A stretch of DNA of 64,000 bases from Thermocrinis jamiesonii (GTDB taxonomy: Bacteria; Aquificota; Aquificia; Aquificales; Aquificaceae), in NCBI RefSeq assembly GCF_000702425.1, contig NZ_JNIE01000003.1, positions 124,650 through 188,649 on the forward strand, given 5' to 3'. Below the pieces are notes generated by a model. The model was not told the origin of the DNA and searched no databases. It saw nothing but the letters and a program-made list of their open reading frames with translations. Position 1 is the first letter of the stretch, and each line of letters begins with the position of its first letter. A program made the position numbers and the translations under genes. Below, piece after piece: positions 16,807-25,320 of this stretch.

Positions 16807-17490
16807 ATGAATGTTTATGACATACTAAAAGACATAAAAGAGGGACATAGCTATGAAATAATAACCACTTGGCACGGTATTCCGGTCAAAATTAGGTTAA
16901 AGGTTAAGTGGGTTTCTTTGCAGGACAGGTTCATAAGTTTTGATTTTTCTGAGTGTAAATTTAGGCGCGCTTTTGCTGAAGAGAAAGTGTATATAAAGTT
17001 AGGTGAAATTTACATTGAATGTGACATCTTTAGCAATATAAGAGATGAGCTGGTTCTTTCGGCTAACAGTATAAGCCCTCCACCCCCAGTTATAATGAGG
17101 GAGTTTGTAAGGGTCGAACCAGATGAAAACAAGCCAGTTTTTGTGTCTTTTTGCATAGGCGACGAATGCATAGGTCCTGCAAAGGCAGTAGATATTAGCG
17201 AAAAAGGTGTGGGTATTGTGCTTTCAAAACAAGAGGTAGAAAAGCTGTTTTCAGCTTTAGGCACAGACAGTAAGGAAGTTTATCATAATAACATCCCTTT
17301 AATTATAGAGATTCCTGGAGAAAGCCCGATAAATGCAGTTGGAGAGTTAAAAAATATCATAGGTAAGCAAGATGAAGTTTATTTTAGATTAGGTTTTAAA
17401 TTAGATTTAAAGCCTTCAGATCTAAAAAAATTAAGGAACTACATAATTAATCGCCAAAGAGAAATACTGGATAAACTTAGGACTTTATGA
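16807..17490 (+). CDS. PilZ-domain protein (putative c-di-GMP receptor)
   Basis: A 227-residue protein with an N-terminal YcgR-like beta domain (about 1-95) and a C-terminal PilZ domain. The PilZ signature is partly recognisable: REFVRVEPDENK at the RxxxR position, with only one full arginine pair member (R-x-x-x-R is reduced to R-E-F-V-R), and KAVDISEKGVGIVLS at the D/NxSxxG position. Both c-di-GMP contact motifs are therefore present in usable form. PilZ proteins link cyclic di-GMP to pili, flagella or envelope functions; GspE/PilB, PilMNO and FliN are elsewhere in the window. The stop overlaps the LolC/E start (ATGA). Confidence 0.75.
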   Translation: MNVYDILKDIKEGHSYEIITTWHGIPVKIRLKVKWVSLQDRFISFDFSECKFRRAFAEEKVYIKLGEIYIECDIFSNIRDELVLSANSISPPPPVIMREFVRVEPDENKPVFVSFCIGDECIGPAKAVDISEKGVGIVLSKQEVEKLFSALGTDSKEVYHNNIPLIIEIPGESPINAVGELKNIIGKQDEVYFRLGFKLDLKPSDLKKLRNYIINRQREILDKLRTL

Positions 17491-18641
17491 GTTTGATTCT
17501 TAGATTAGCTATCAGATATCTTACGAGCGTTAAAGGTTCTGCTCTGTTAGTATCTCTAATTGCTTTTTTGGGAATATCTCTCAGCGTAAGTGCCATATTG
17601 CTTACGATGGGCACTTTTTCTGGGTTTCAAAAGGCGCTCAAAGAAAAAATTTTATCCACCACACCTCATGTAATAATCAGCGTAATTGAAGAGGGTAACT
17701 ACGAGGTAGAAGAAAGGAAATTAAAAAACCTTCCTGAAGTAAAGAATGTGATTTATGTAACAATATATCAGGGTATGATTTCCAAAGAAGGAAGAGTGCA
17801 AGCGGTGAGTGTGAAGGGAATGAAGAAGGAAGAGGTAGGTTTAAACGCAGAAGGTGGTGTTTTGGTAGGGGAAGGTTTAGCCAGTTTATTGGGTATAGGA
17901 TTGTGGGATGAGATAGTGTTAATTTCTCCGTTCAGTGTGAGAACACCCCTTGGCTTTGTCCCAAAGGTGGGATACTACAAGGTGGTAGGTTTTATAAAAA
18001 CGGGCACTTTTGAGCAGGATTATCTAACAGTAATAATGCCCATAGAGGATGCTCAAAAATTCTTTGGACAGCAATGGCAACTGAAGGGTTACGAGGTGTA
18101 TATAAAGGATCCTTACTTAGCCCAAGAGGTAAAGGAAAAGATAGGGAGAATATTCGGTTCAAAGGCTTTTGTTAGTTCGTGGATAGACCTAAATCGTCAG
18201 CTCTTTAACGCTTTACAGCTTGAAAAGATGGCTATTTTCTTTGTCTTACTGCTCATGGCAACCCTATCCTCCTTTAACATAACAAGCCTGCTTTTTATGA
18301 AAGTAAGGGACAAGGTAAGGGATATAGCGGTGCTTAGAACTTACGGATTTAAGAGGAAAGACATAATGCTTACCTTTTTAATGCAGGGTCTTATTTTAGG
18401 TTTCAGCGGTGCCGTTTTTGGAACATTCTTGGCTTTTGTTGGGCAGTTCTTGATAAACCACTACAGGCTTATAAGGGTGCCTTCAGAAGTTTATCTGATG
18501 GATCACATTCCTTCCAACATAGAACTGGTGGATGGAATTATTACTTTTGTTTTGGCATTGCTGATTTCACTTTTGGCAAGCCTTATACCTGCCTACAGGG
18601 CAGGGAAATTGAGCGTGGTAGAAATTCTAAGAAAGGACTGA
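17487..18641 (+). CDS. LolC/LolE-type ABC transporter permease (FtsX family)
   Basis: A 384-residue inner-membrane permease with one N-terminal transmembrane helix (about 20-45), a periplasmic MacB-like domain, and three C-terminal helices (about 245-375, FtsX domain). This is the LolC/E topology for extracting lipoproteins from the inner membrane. The N-terminal RYLTSVKGSALLVSLIAFLG is typical of LolC/E. No LolD ATPase is adjacent; a single LolC/E-type subunit acting as a homodimer (LolF-like) is possible. It follows the PilZ gene with a 4-bp overlap. Its 3' end overlaps miaB on the other strand by 15 bp. Confidence 0.82.
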   Translation: MSLILRLAIRYLTSVKGSALLVSLIAFLGISLSVSAILLTMGTFSGFQKALKEKILSTTPHVIISVIEEGNYEVEERKLKNLPEVKNVIYVTIYQGMISKEGRVQAVSVKGMKKEEVGLNAEGGVLVGEGLASLLGIGLWDEIVLISPFSVRTPLGFVPKVGYYKVVGFIKTGTFEQDYLTVIMPIEDAQKFFGQQWQLKGYEVYIKDPYLAQEVKEKIGRIFGSKAFVSSWIDLNRQLFNALQLEKMAIFFVLLLMATLSSFNITSLLFMKVRDKVRDIAVLRTYGFKRKDIMLTFLMQGLILGFSGAVFGTFLAFVGQFLINHYRLIRVPSEVYLMDHIPSNIELVDGIITFVLALLISLLASLIPAYRAGKLSVVEILRKD

Positions 18642-19937
18642 AACAAGTTTGCAATCCAAGCTATACGGATGTGCTTTTACCACCTGCACCAACACAGTTT
18701 TACCTAAGAGCTCTTTTGGTCCTTCCACATTGGCCCATCTGTTGGTGCGCGTCCTTCCTATCAGTTTGCCATTTTCCCAACCTTCAATTAAAACTTCCTG
18801 ATAGGTGCCCTCGTATCCTTTGGCTATTTCAGAAAGAATAGCCTTTTGAACATTCAAAAGCCTTTCCATCCTTGCGGTCTTTATTTCGTCTTCTACCTGA
18901 CCTTCCATAGAGTAAGCGGGAGTTTGGGGCCTTGGAGAAAACTTAAAGGAAAAGAGCTGTTCAAACTTTACAGTTTTTATCAAATCAATGGTTTCCTCAA
19001 AGTCTTCTTCGGTTTCCGTAGGAAAGCCTACAATAACGTCTGTAGAAAAAGTTATGCCCTTTTTGTATTCTCTTAGCATTTGGATTTTTTCCAAGTATTC
19101 TTCCTTTGTGTACCCTCTGTCCATGAGTTTTAGGATACGGTTAGAACCTGCTTGCACAGGCATGTGTATATGTTCGCAAACCTGAGGTATCTCTCCTATT
19201 GCCTTTGCTATTTTTTCGTCCATATCTTTTGGATGTCCTGTGGTGAATCTTATCCTTTCTACTCCATCCACCTCCGCAACTCTGTAAAGCAGTTCAGAAA
19301 AGTGCATGCCTATGTCTTGACCCCAAGCGGTTACGTTCTGTCCAAGAAGGTGTATTTCTTTAACACCATCATCTATTAGATACTTTACCTCCGATAGAAT
19401 GCTTTCCAAGCTTCTTGACCTTTGCCTTCCTCTTGTCTTTGGCACTACACAGTAAGTGCAGTTTTTGTCACATCCTTTCATAACTGTAACGTATGCACAG
19501 TATTGATTGTCCCTAACGGTTGGATACTCCCAAAGCTTATCTTCGTCCTCGGGTGGATTTTCCAATATGGCTATAGCCTTGTAACCTGCCTGCGCTTGCT
19601 GGATAAGCTCTGGAAGCTGGTGTATGTTGTAGGAGGAAAACATAATATCCACTACTGGAGCTTTTTTAACAAGCTCCCAACCCATTCTTTGAGCCAAACA
19701 ACCACACACTCCTATCAGTGCCTTTGGGTTCTTTTCCTTTATCTTTTTGTACTCACCAAGATAGGAGTATACCTTTTGGTCTGGTTTTTCTCTTATGGTA
19801 CAAGTGTTTATAAGTATTAGATCCGCCTCTTCGTAGTTATTTGTTTGCTCGTATCCCAAGCTATGTAAAATCCCCTTTATTCTCTCCGAGTCGTTAAAGT
19901 TCATCTGACAACCGAAGGTTTTTATGAAAAACTTCAT
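18627..19937 (-). CDS. miaB: tRNA-2-methylthio-N6-dimethylallyladenosine synthase
   Basis: A radical-SAM methylthiotransferase making ms2i6A at tRNA position 37. The N-terminal UPF0004 domain carries the cysteines of the second cluster (TFGCQMN, NTCTIREK, CGCLAQR). The radical-SAM cluster is CDKNCTYCVVPKTRG, and a TRAM RNA-binding domain ends the 436-residue protein. It differs from the RimO homologue at 31792 in having the MiaB-type RGRQRSR. The ATG is only 7 bp from a -10 box, with a divergent start 20 bp away. Confidence 0.95.
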   Translation of the reverse strand: MKFFIKTFGCQMNFNDSERIKGILHSLGYEQTNNYEEADLILINTCTIREKPDQKVYSYLGEYKKIKEKNPKALIGVCGCLAQRMGWELVKKAPVVDIMFSSYNIHQLPELIQQAQAGYKAIAILENPPEDEDKLWEYPTVRDNQYCAYVTVMKGCDKNCTYCVVPKTRGRQRSRSLESILSEVKYLIDDGVKEIHLLGQNVTAWGQDIGMHFSELLYRVAEVDGVERIRFTTGHPKDMDEKIAKAIGEIPQVCEHIHMPVQAGSNRILKLMDRGYTKEEYLEKIQMLREYKKGITFSTDVIVGFPTETEEDFEETIDLIKTVKFEQLFSFKFSPRPQTPAYSMEGQVEDEIKTARMERLLNVQKAILSEIAKGYEGTYQEVLIEGWENGKLIGRTRTNRWANVEGPKELLGKTVLVQVVKAHPYSLDCKLVSVLS

Positions 19938-19957
19938 ATTTAATAATATAAACCCCT
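19938..19957. promoter_or_regulatory. 20-bp bidirectional promoter between miaB and tadA
   Basis: The whole gap between the two divergent start codons is 20 bp. Plus-strand TAATAT (19944-19949) and minus-strand TATATT (19945-19950) overlap and lie 8 and 7 bp from their ATGs. Neither gene has a Shine-Dalgarno, so both transcripts would be leaderless. Confidence 0.5.
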
Positions 19958-20398
19958 ATGGAAAAAAGGTGGATAAAAGCCTGCTTGGAAGAAGCAAAAA
20001 AAGCCTATAAGATTGGAGAGGTACCCGTAGGTGCCATAATCGTAAAGGACCGCAAAATAGTATCCAGAGCGCACAACAAGGTTGAAAGGTTAAAAGATGC
20101 CACAGCCCATGCGGAAATGTTGGCTATAAAAAGGGCCTTAAAAAAACTTAAGACAAAATACCTTTATGGTTGCACTATGTATGTTTCTTTGGAGCCCTGT
20201 CCTATGTGTGCTTATGCACTAATTTTAGCTCGCATAGAAAAAGTAGTTTTCTTGGCAAAAAGTGAAAAAACTGGAGCGGTTATGAGTCTTTATAATCTGT
20301 TGGATGACCTTCGTTTTAATCACAGGGTAAAATGGGAGTACAGGCCTTTCAAAGAAGCACAACTGCTTGTTGAAAAGTTTTTTGAAATAAAAAGATGA
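19958..20398 (+). CDS. tadA: tRNA adenosine(34) deaminase TadA
   Basis: Deaminates wobble A34 to inosine in tRNA-Arg(ACG). The cytidine-deaminase-fold zinc site is complete: HAEMLAIKRA (His ligand and catalytic Glu) and EPCPMCAYALILARI (two Cys ligands). The length of 146 residues is typical. It starts with MEKRWIKACLEEAKKAYK, the usual TadA N-terminal helix, and its promoter overlaps that of miaB. glmU follows after a 143-bp gap. Confidence 0.93.
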   Translation: MEKRWIKACLEEAKKAYKIGEVPVGAIIVKDRKIVSRAHNKVERLKDATAHAEMLAIKRALKKLKTKYLYGCTMYVSLEPCPMCAYALILARIEKVVFLAKSEKTGAVMSLYNLLDDLRFNHRVKWEYRPFKEAQLLVEKFFEIKR

Positions 20399-20459
20399 AA
20401 GTCCATGATTGAGCGCTATGAGGATCTTATCAATTAGGAACAAAGGACGGAGCTTGTGT

Positions 20460-20484
20460 GTTTTAAATTGTGTGAAGTTGAAAG
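20460..20484 (+). repeat. Solitary sequence resembling a CRISPR repeat
   Basis: In the 143-bp gap between tadA and glmU, a 25-bp stretch starts GTTTTAAATT and ends GAAGTTGAAAG. The 3' end resembles the GGAGTTGAAAC tail of thermophile CRISPR repeats. Only one copy is present, with no spacers and no cas genes, so this is at most a relic and may be chance. The rest of the gap shows nothing else I can name. Confidence 0.15.
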
Positions 20485-20541
20485 GCTGTTTAAATCGTTT
20501 TATCATATATTCCCAAAAAACGTGTTAGGTTGAAAGTAACT

Positions 20542-21951
20542 ATGAGAGCTTTAATACTTGCGGCAGGATTGGGTAGTCGGTTTAGGAGTAAAAAGGCAAA
20601 AGTGTTGCACACCATAATGAACAAGCCCATGGTTTGGTATGTGTATCAAACAATTAAGGAACTCAACGTAAAAGATATAGGGGTCGTGGTTGGACATCAG
20701 GCTGAAGAGGTTAAGAAAATATTTGAGGGGGAAGATAACCTGTTGTTTTTTACTCAAAAAAATCCGAAGGGAGGGACTGCCGATGCGGTCATTTCAGCCA
20801 TAGACTTTTGGAGAGATTATCAAGGCTACCTTCTTGTAATCAACGGGGATAATCCTTTGGTAAAAAGCCAAACCATAAAAAACATGCAAAGATATATACA
20901 CTTAGTTGAAGAGTATGAAAACATAAAGCTAAGCGCCCTTATACTTTCCAGCTTCTTTCCCGATCCAACAGGATACGGAAGGGTAGTAAAGGACAGTCAG
21001 GGCAATGTAATAAAAATCGTGGAAGAAAAGGACGCGTCTTTTGAAGAAAAACAGATAAAAGAAATAAACGGTGGAGTTTATCTTTTTTACAGCCCACATT
21101 TGCTGAACGTTATTTTTTCAGTAAAGCCAAGTCCAGTAAGCGGAGAGCTTTATCTTACTGAAGTCATCAATTTAATGAGTCAAAGGGGGTTTGTAGTCAG
21201 AAGCTTTATGGCGGAGGAGCAGGCGGAGGTTATGGGAGTTAATAATCGTTGGGAGCTTGCTATAGCGGAAAACGTGATAAGGCTAAGGATAATAGAAAAG
21301 TTAGCTAAGGAGGGTAATACGATCCATCAACCAGAAACTGTTTGGATAGAGCCAAGCGTAGTTTTGGAGGGTGATGTGGAAATAGAACCAGGGGTTGCCA
21401 TAATGGGAAACAGTAGATTGGGTAAAGGTGTGCGGGTAGGAAGGGGAAGCATTATACAGAACTCCATTCTTGAAGAAGGCGTAATAGTGGAACCATACAG
21501 TGTGGTGAAAGATTCCTACATAAAAAGTGGGGCAGTGGTGGGTCCCTTTGCACACGTGAGGAACCAGTCAGTTGTAGGTGAAAGATCTCACGTGGGGAAC
21601 TTTGTAGAAGTTAAAGCATCAAACATAGGAAACCAAGTCAATGCCAAGCATCTTGCTTACATAGGCGATGCGACCATTGGCGATCGCACTAACGTAGGCG
21701 CAGGTGTAGTCTTTGCCAATTACGACGGTAAAAAGAAATACCAAAGTTACGTAGGGGAAAATGTCTTCATAGGCAGTAATTCTCTGATAATAGCTCCCAT
21801 ACAGATTGGCAGTTATTCTTACATAGCAGGTGGCTCAGTAATAAACAAAAACATAGAAGGGGGTGCTTTGGCTATAGCAAGGGCTAAGTTAAAAGTGCTA
21901 AAGGACAAAGGCAAAGAAAAGCTTACTCAAAGTGAGCCGGGAGGGATTTGA
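20542..21951 (+). CDS. glmU: Bifunctional GlcNAc-1-P uridyltransferase / GlcN-1-P acetyltransferase
   Basis: Makes UDP-GlcNAc for peptidoglycan and LPS. The N-terminal pyrophosphorylase domain has the L-x-G-x-G-T-x-x variant LAAGLGSRFRSKKAKVLH, NPKGGTADAV, and VINGDNPLV. The C-terminal half is a left-handed beta helix with hexapeptide repeats and the acetyltransferase catalytic histidine region (GPFAHVRNQSVVGE, KHLAYIGDATIG). I use the ATG at 20542 giving MRALILAAGLG; an in-frame TTG at 20530 would add four residues. The last 19 bp overlap the 3' end of tRNA-Lys on the opposite strand, so its C-terminus SEPGGI is encoded by tRNA complement. Confidence 0.93.
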   Translation: MRALILAAGLGSRFRSKKAKVLHTIMNKPMVWYVYQTIKELNVKDIGVVVGHQAEEVKKIFEGEDNLLFFTQKNPKGGTADAVISAIDFWRDYQGYLLVINGDNPLVKSQTIKNMQRYIHLVEEYENIKLSALILSSFFPDPTGYGRVVKDSQGNVIKIVEEKDASFEEKQIKEINGGVYLFYSPHLLNVIFSVKPSPVSGELYLTEVINLMSQRGFVVRSFMAEEQAEVMGVNNRWELAIAENVIRLRIIEKLAKEGNTIHQPETVWIEPSVVLEGDVEIEPGVAIMGNSRLGKGVRVGRGSIIQNSILEEGVIVEPYSVVKDSYIKSGAVVGPFAHVRNQSVVGERSHVGNFVEVKASNIGNQVNAKHLAYIGDATIGDRTNVGAGVVFANYDGKKKYQSYVGENVFIGSNSLIIAPIQIGSYSYIAGGSVINKNIEGGALAIARAKLKVLKDKGKEKLTQSEPGGI

Positions 21952-22006
21952 ACCCTCGACCCACGGATTAAAAGTCCGTTGCTCTACCAGGCTGAGCTAC
22001 CGGCTC
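21933..22006 (-). tRNA. tRNA-Lys(TTT)
   Basis: Reading the minus strand gives a complete cloverleaf. The acceptor stem GAGCCGG pairs with CCGGCTC; the D-arm is GCTC...GAGC. The anticodon arm is ACGGA-CTTTTAA-TCCGT with anticodon TTT, and the T-arm is GAGGG-TTCAAAT-CCCTC, with discriminator A at 21933. CCA is not encoded. Its 3' acceptor and part of its T-arm overlap glmU's stop region by 19 bp. tRNA-Lys decodes AAA and AAG. Confidence 0.97.
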
Positions 22007-22063
22007 TACAAAATTTATTATATACTAATTTTAGGGTAAATTAAATTTCAAAGGAGGGAGCCT

Positions 22064-22636
22064 ATGATCGTAGATTTGGACAAAAAGCTCATAAGACTAA
22101 AGGTTGTTTATTATGGTCCTGCAATGTCTGGTAAAACTACTAACTTAGAAAGTCTTTCCAAATTGGAAGGTTTAAAGCTTGCAAAAATAGATACAAAAGG
22201 TGAAAGAACCCTAGTCTTTGACTTTTCAACTAAAAAAGTGCCTGTTAGCAACATGACTGCTTATTTTGCACTCTATACGGTGCCCGGTCAAGAAATATAC
22301 AAAGACATGAGGCTAACTGTCTTGAAAGGTGTGGATGGTATAGTTTTTGTTGCAGATGCTCAAGCCCACAGGCTTGAGGAAAACATAAGGTTTTTTGAAC
22401 TTCTCAAAGAAGATTTATCTAAGGTAGGCAAAAGGTACGAAGAGGTTCCTAAGGTCATACAATACAACAAAATGGATTTGGACAATGTGCTTCCTTTAGA
22501 AGTCTTAGAGGAGAAAATAAACAAAGATGGATTATCCTCGGTATGTGCCAGCGCTATTAGAGGTAAAGGGGTAAAAGAGGCGTTTAGTATGATAGAAGCA
22601 TTGTTGCTATCACGTTTGGAGAGAATGTTAGGATGA
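22064..22636 (+). CDS. MglA-like Ras-family GTPase
   Basis: A 190-residue bacterial small GTPase of the MglA family, which sets cell polarity and controls type IV pili or gliding motility. G-motifs are visible: G1 GPAMSGKTTN, G3 YTVPGQEIYKDMR (T-V-P-G-Q of MglA), G4 QYNKMDL (NKxD) and G5 CASAIRGKG. The start is firm: AAAGGAGGG lies 8 bp upstream of ATG 22064. No roadblock MglB partner is adjacent; instead the next gene, overlapping by 4 bp, is a PATAN-like protein. The two probably act together. Confidence 0.9.
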   Translation: MIVDLDKKLIRLKVVYYGPAMSGKTTNLESLSKLEGLKLAKIDTKGERTLVFDFSTKKVPVSNMTAYFALYTVPGQEIYKDMRLTVLKGVDGIVFVADAQAHRLEENIRFFELLKEDLSKVGKRYEEVPKVIQYNKMDLDNVLPLEVLEEKINKDGLSSVCASAIRGKGVKEAFSMIEALLLSRLERMLG

Positions 22637-24057
22637 TCTCGGGTTATTTTGTTTCCCAACAGGACTTTGTTGATCTGGTTAATGGATATCTTTCTAACAA
22701 AGAGGGCATACTTGGGATTTACTTGGAAGGTAAATCCATAGAGTTATACATTGAGAAAGGCTATATAAAGGGTTTTTATGTAGAAATGGAAGACCTTGTC
22801 GATTCAGAGGCCAACACGCTGTCCCTTTTAATTTATAGCTTATTTAACATGCTAGATAATCCAAATGCTTTGTTCGCATTCAAAACAGGCGTGGAGAGAG
22901 ATAACTTCCTTAAACTGCACGAACCTATATCTGCTGAGGAGTTGATCCTTCAGCTTCAGCTTGCTTACCAAGAGTTTAAATCCCTTTTAACTCTTATCAT
23001 AACACCCTTTGCCACCCTTAGGGTGTTGAAACCCTTTGATGGTATGCACCATTACGATGGAAAGACTGTTATTTCTGCAATCCTTACGTCCAAGAATACG
23101 TTGGTTTCTGAAATAAGGAAACTGGAGGAACTTTTACGGTCAGGATTTCTGGATATAGGACAGTTTATAACTCCCGAGGTTAATAAAAAAGCCTTTGAGA
23201 TAAACTACATAGTCAAAAATGTAAGTTTGACGAATATAAACGTGTTTTCCATATTTGAAAGCCTTAAGCTGAGTAAATTTACAGGTTGGATTAGTATAAG
23301 CAAAGCTAACGGCAGTTACAATGCCTATTTCAAAAGAGGCAAGTTCTTAGCGCTTTATCCCTACAGCCCTGATTTCTTTGGCTTCCTTCTTAGCACCAGA
23401 AAAGATTACACGATAAGCATAGTTAGCATGTCTGAAAATCTTTTAGAAAACTTCATGCTAAGACATTCAACGAAAAAATTGATAAACAATCTTTCTGATG
23501 ACTTTGTGGAACTGGGAAAAATTTTCTTAGGGATTATAAGGAAAGGATTTAGTGGCTTGCTAACGCTACAAAGAGGAAACGAAAGAATGCACTTTGTGTG
23601 CAAAAACGGTGTTTTGTTGGCTTCCCTACTGGATAGGGATGGGATAGAAATATCCAAAATGGAACCCTATAAGGAGAGCTTTTTATTGGAGCTTGTGCCC
23701 TTTGAGCCTATGGAAAACTTTTGGGAAGTGCTTCATCTTCTTTTGATCAATACGGTTTATAGCATAATTTTAAGGCATAGCAGTCAAGCGATCCAAAGCA
23801 TACTCTATTATTTGGCATCCTCTGACCTGTTCAAAGTAGTGGAAGGGAGTGTGTACTTTAGAACGGATCCTAAGGGTAGGAAAGAAGAAATCTTGGGCTT
23901 TCTGTCTTTTCTTTTGGATGTGGGTTATAAGATTTTAGGCAAAGAGAAGTTAGAAGAGGAATTGGAGAATTCTTTACATCCATACAAGGAAATTTTTAAG
24001 ATCTTAGACTTAGAAGACTACACAAAGCTTTGGAGCGAGATCGTTATTGATAGTTAA
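22633..24057 (+). CDS. PATAN (DUF4388)-like domain protein, MglA partner candidate
   Basis: A 474-residue protein with no membrane segment. Two stretches match the PATAN/DUF4388 pattern of a hydrophobic helix, then F/S-G-x-I/L-x-I, a short strand and F-x-x-G-x-x-x-A: one in the middle (VFSIFESLKLSKFTGWISIS, then YFKRGKFLALYP) and one later (LGKIFLGIIRKGFSGLLTLQ, then FVCKNGVLLAS). The N-terminal third may hold a third copy (ILGIYLEGKSIELYIEKGYI). PATAN proteins are known as two-component or motility regulators in cyanobacteria and deltaproteobacteria. The start overlaps the mglA-like stop, so I infer an effector or regulator of that GTPase. Confidence 0.6.
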   Translation: MISGYFVSQQDFVDLVNGYLSNKEGILGIYLEGKSIELYIEKGYIKGFYVEMEDLVDSEANTLSLLIYSLFNMLDNPNALFAFKTGVERDNFLKLHEPISAEELILQLQLAYQEFKSLLTLIITPFATLRVLKPFDGMHHYDGKTVISAILTSKNTLVSEIRKLEELLRSGFLDIGQFITPEVNKKAFEINYIVKNVSLTNINVFSIFESLKLSKFTGWISISKANGSYNAYFKRGKFLALYPYSPDFFGFLLSTRKDYTISIVSMSENLLENFMLRHSTKKLINNLSDDFVELGKIFLGIIRKGFSGLLTLQRGNERMHFVCKNGVLLASLLDRDGIEISKMEPYKESFLLELVPFEPMENFWEVLHLLLINTVYSIILRHSSQAIQSILYYLASSDLFKVVEGSVYFRTDPKGRKEEILGFLSFLLDVGYKILGKEKLEEELENSLHPYKEIFKILDLEDYTKLWSEIVIDS

Positions 24058-24087
24058 GGACCAAGTTTTCTTGTTGGTTTTCTAGTT

Positions 24088-24093
24088 TAAAAT
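24088..24093 (+). promoter_or_regulatory. -10 box before apgM
   Basis: TAAAAT ends 9 bp before the apgM ATG at 24103 and 6 bp before an in-frame GTG at 24100. There is no Shine-Dalgarno, so the leaderless pattern recurs. Confidence 0.35.
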
Positions 24094-24102
24094 GTTAGAG
24101 TG

Positions 24103-25320
24103 ATGCTGGAAGGTCTAATACAAAAGAACAACAGTAAGATCCTGCTGATCGTTCTTGATGGAATAGGTGGGCTTCCGGTAAAGGGTGGAAAAACTGAATT
24201 GGAGATTGCAAACACTCCAAACTTGGACGCCTTAGCTAAGGAGTCTGCCTTGGGTTTGCACCTGCCTGTGGATTACGGAATAACTCCGGGTAGCGGTCCA
24301 GGGCATTTGGGTATATTTGGATACGATCCGGTGGAGTATCAAATAGGAAGGGGAATATTGGAAGCCTTGGGACTTGGATTGACTGTAAGGGAAACAGACA
24401 TAGCTATAAGGGGCAACTACGCCACTGTGGAATACCAAAACGGAAGTGTAATAGTCAAGGACAGAAGGGCTGGAAGGATCCCTACGGAGGAAAACAGAAG
24501 GATAACTCAAAAACTAAAGGAGTCTATAAAAGTTATAGACGGAGTAGAGGTGCTTTTGGAAGCGGGTATGGAACATAGGTTAGCGGTAGTTTTGAGGTTT
24601 CCTGAACCACTTCCAGAAGACAGCGCTCTCATAAACGATACGGACCCTCAAAAGGAAGGCAAGCCTCCCCTTGAACCTAAGGGAAAAAACGAGCATTCTC
24701 AGAAGGTAGCAGATGTGGTAAAAAAGTTTTTAGAAAGGGCTTCCGAAGTCTTAAAGGACGAACCAAAGGCAAACTATATACTTTTGAGAGGCTTTTCCCA
24801 AAAGCCAAAGATGAAAAGTTTTGAAGAAAGGTTTGGACTTAAAGCCTGTGCCATAGCGGTTTATCCGATGTATAGGGGCCTTGCAAGCCTGGTTGGTATG
24901 GATGTTTTGGATGTTCAAGGACAAAGTCTGGAGGATCAAATAAAAGTGCTAAAGGATAACTGGAATAATTATGACTTTTTCTTCTTACATATCAAAAAAA
25001 CTGACTCTTACGGAGAGGATGGAAACTGGGAGGGTAAGGTTAAGGTTATAGAGGAATTTGATAGTAAATTACCGCAGATCTTAGCTTTGAACCCAGAGGT
25101 GCTGGTCATAACGGGGGATCATTCCACGCCTTCCCTTTTGAAGGGACACTCTTGGCATCCTGTGCCCGTGCTTTTAAAATCTCCGTATGTGCTTGGTATG
25201 ACATCCAACAGATTTACCGAAAGAGAGTGCTTAAAGGGAGAACTTGGCATCTTTCCTGCAAAAAAGTTGATAAACTTAATGCTTGCCCATTCCCTAAGAC
25301 TTTCTAAGTTTGGAGCGTAA
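24103..25320 (+). CDS. apgM: Cofactor-independent phosphoglycerate mutase, archaeal type
   Basis: Interconverts 3- and 2-phosphoglycerate without 2,3-bisphosphoglycerate. It belongs to the alkaline-phosphatase superfamily: the metal-binding LIVLDGIGG-like start ([12 protein letters not shown]), the catalytic-serine region [14 protein letters not shown], and the C-terminal [19 protein letters not shown] that supplies Asp and His ligands. The length of about 405 residues separates it from the longer bacterial GpmI (about 510). It serves gluconeogenesis with ppsA. GTG at 24100 would add one residue. The 3' end overlaps the opposing symporter gene by 27 bp. Confidence 0.93.
   Translation: MLEGLIQKNNSKILLIVLDGIGGLPVKGGKTELEIANTPNLDALAKESALGLHLPVDYGITPGSGPGHLGIFGYDPVEYQIGRGILEALGLGLTVRETDIAIRGNYATVEYQNGSVIVKDRRAGRIPTEENRRITQKLKESIKVIDGVEVLLEAGMEHRLAVVLRFPEPLPEDSALINDTDPQKEGKPPLEPKGKNEHSQKVADVVKKFLERASEVLKDEPKANYILLRGFSQKPKMKSFEERFGLKACAIAVYPMYRGLASLVGMDVLDVQGQSLEDQIKVLKDNWNNYDFFFLHIKKTDSYGEDGNWEGKVKVIEEFDSKLPQILALNPEVLVITGDHSTPSLLKGHSWHPVPVLLKSPYVLGMTSNRFTERECLKGELGIFPAKKLINLMLAHSLRLSKFGA

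Noticed and set aside
20460-20484. CRISPR array
   Set aside because: Only one repeat-like motif and no spacers or cas genes; kept only as a low-interest observation.
24060-24085. Terminator after the PATAN-like gene
   Set aside because: The possible stem is interrupted by unpaired bases and the T-run is short.
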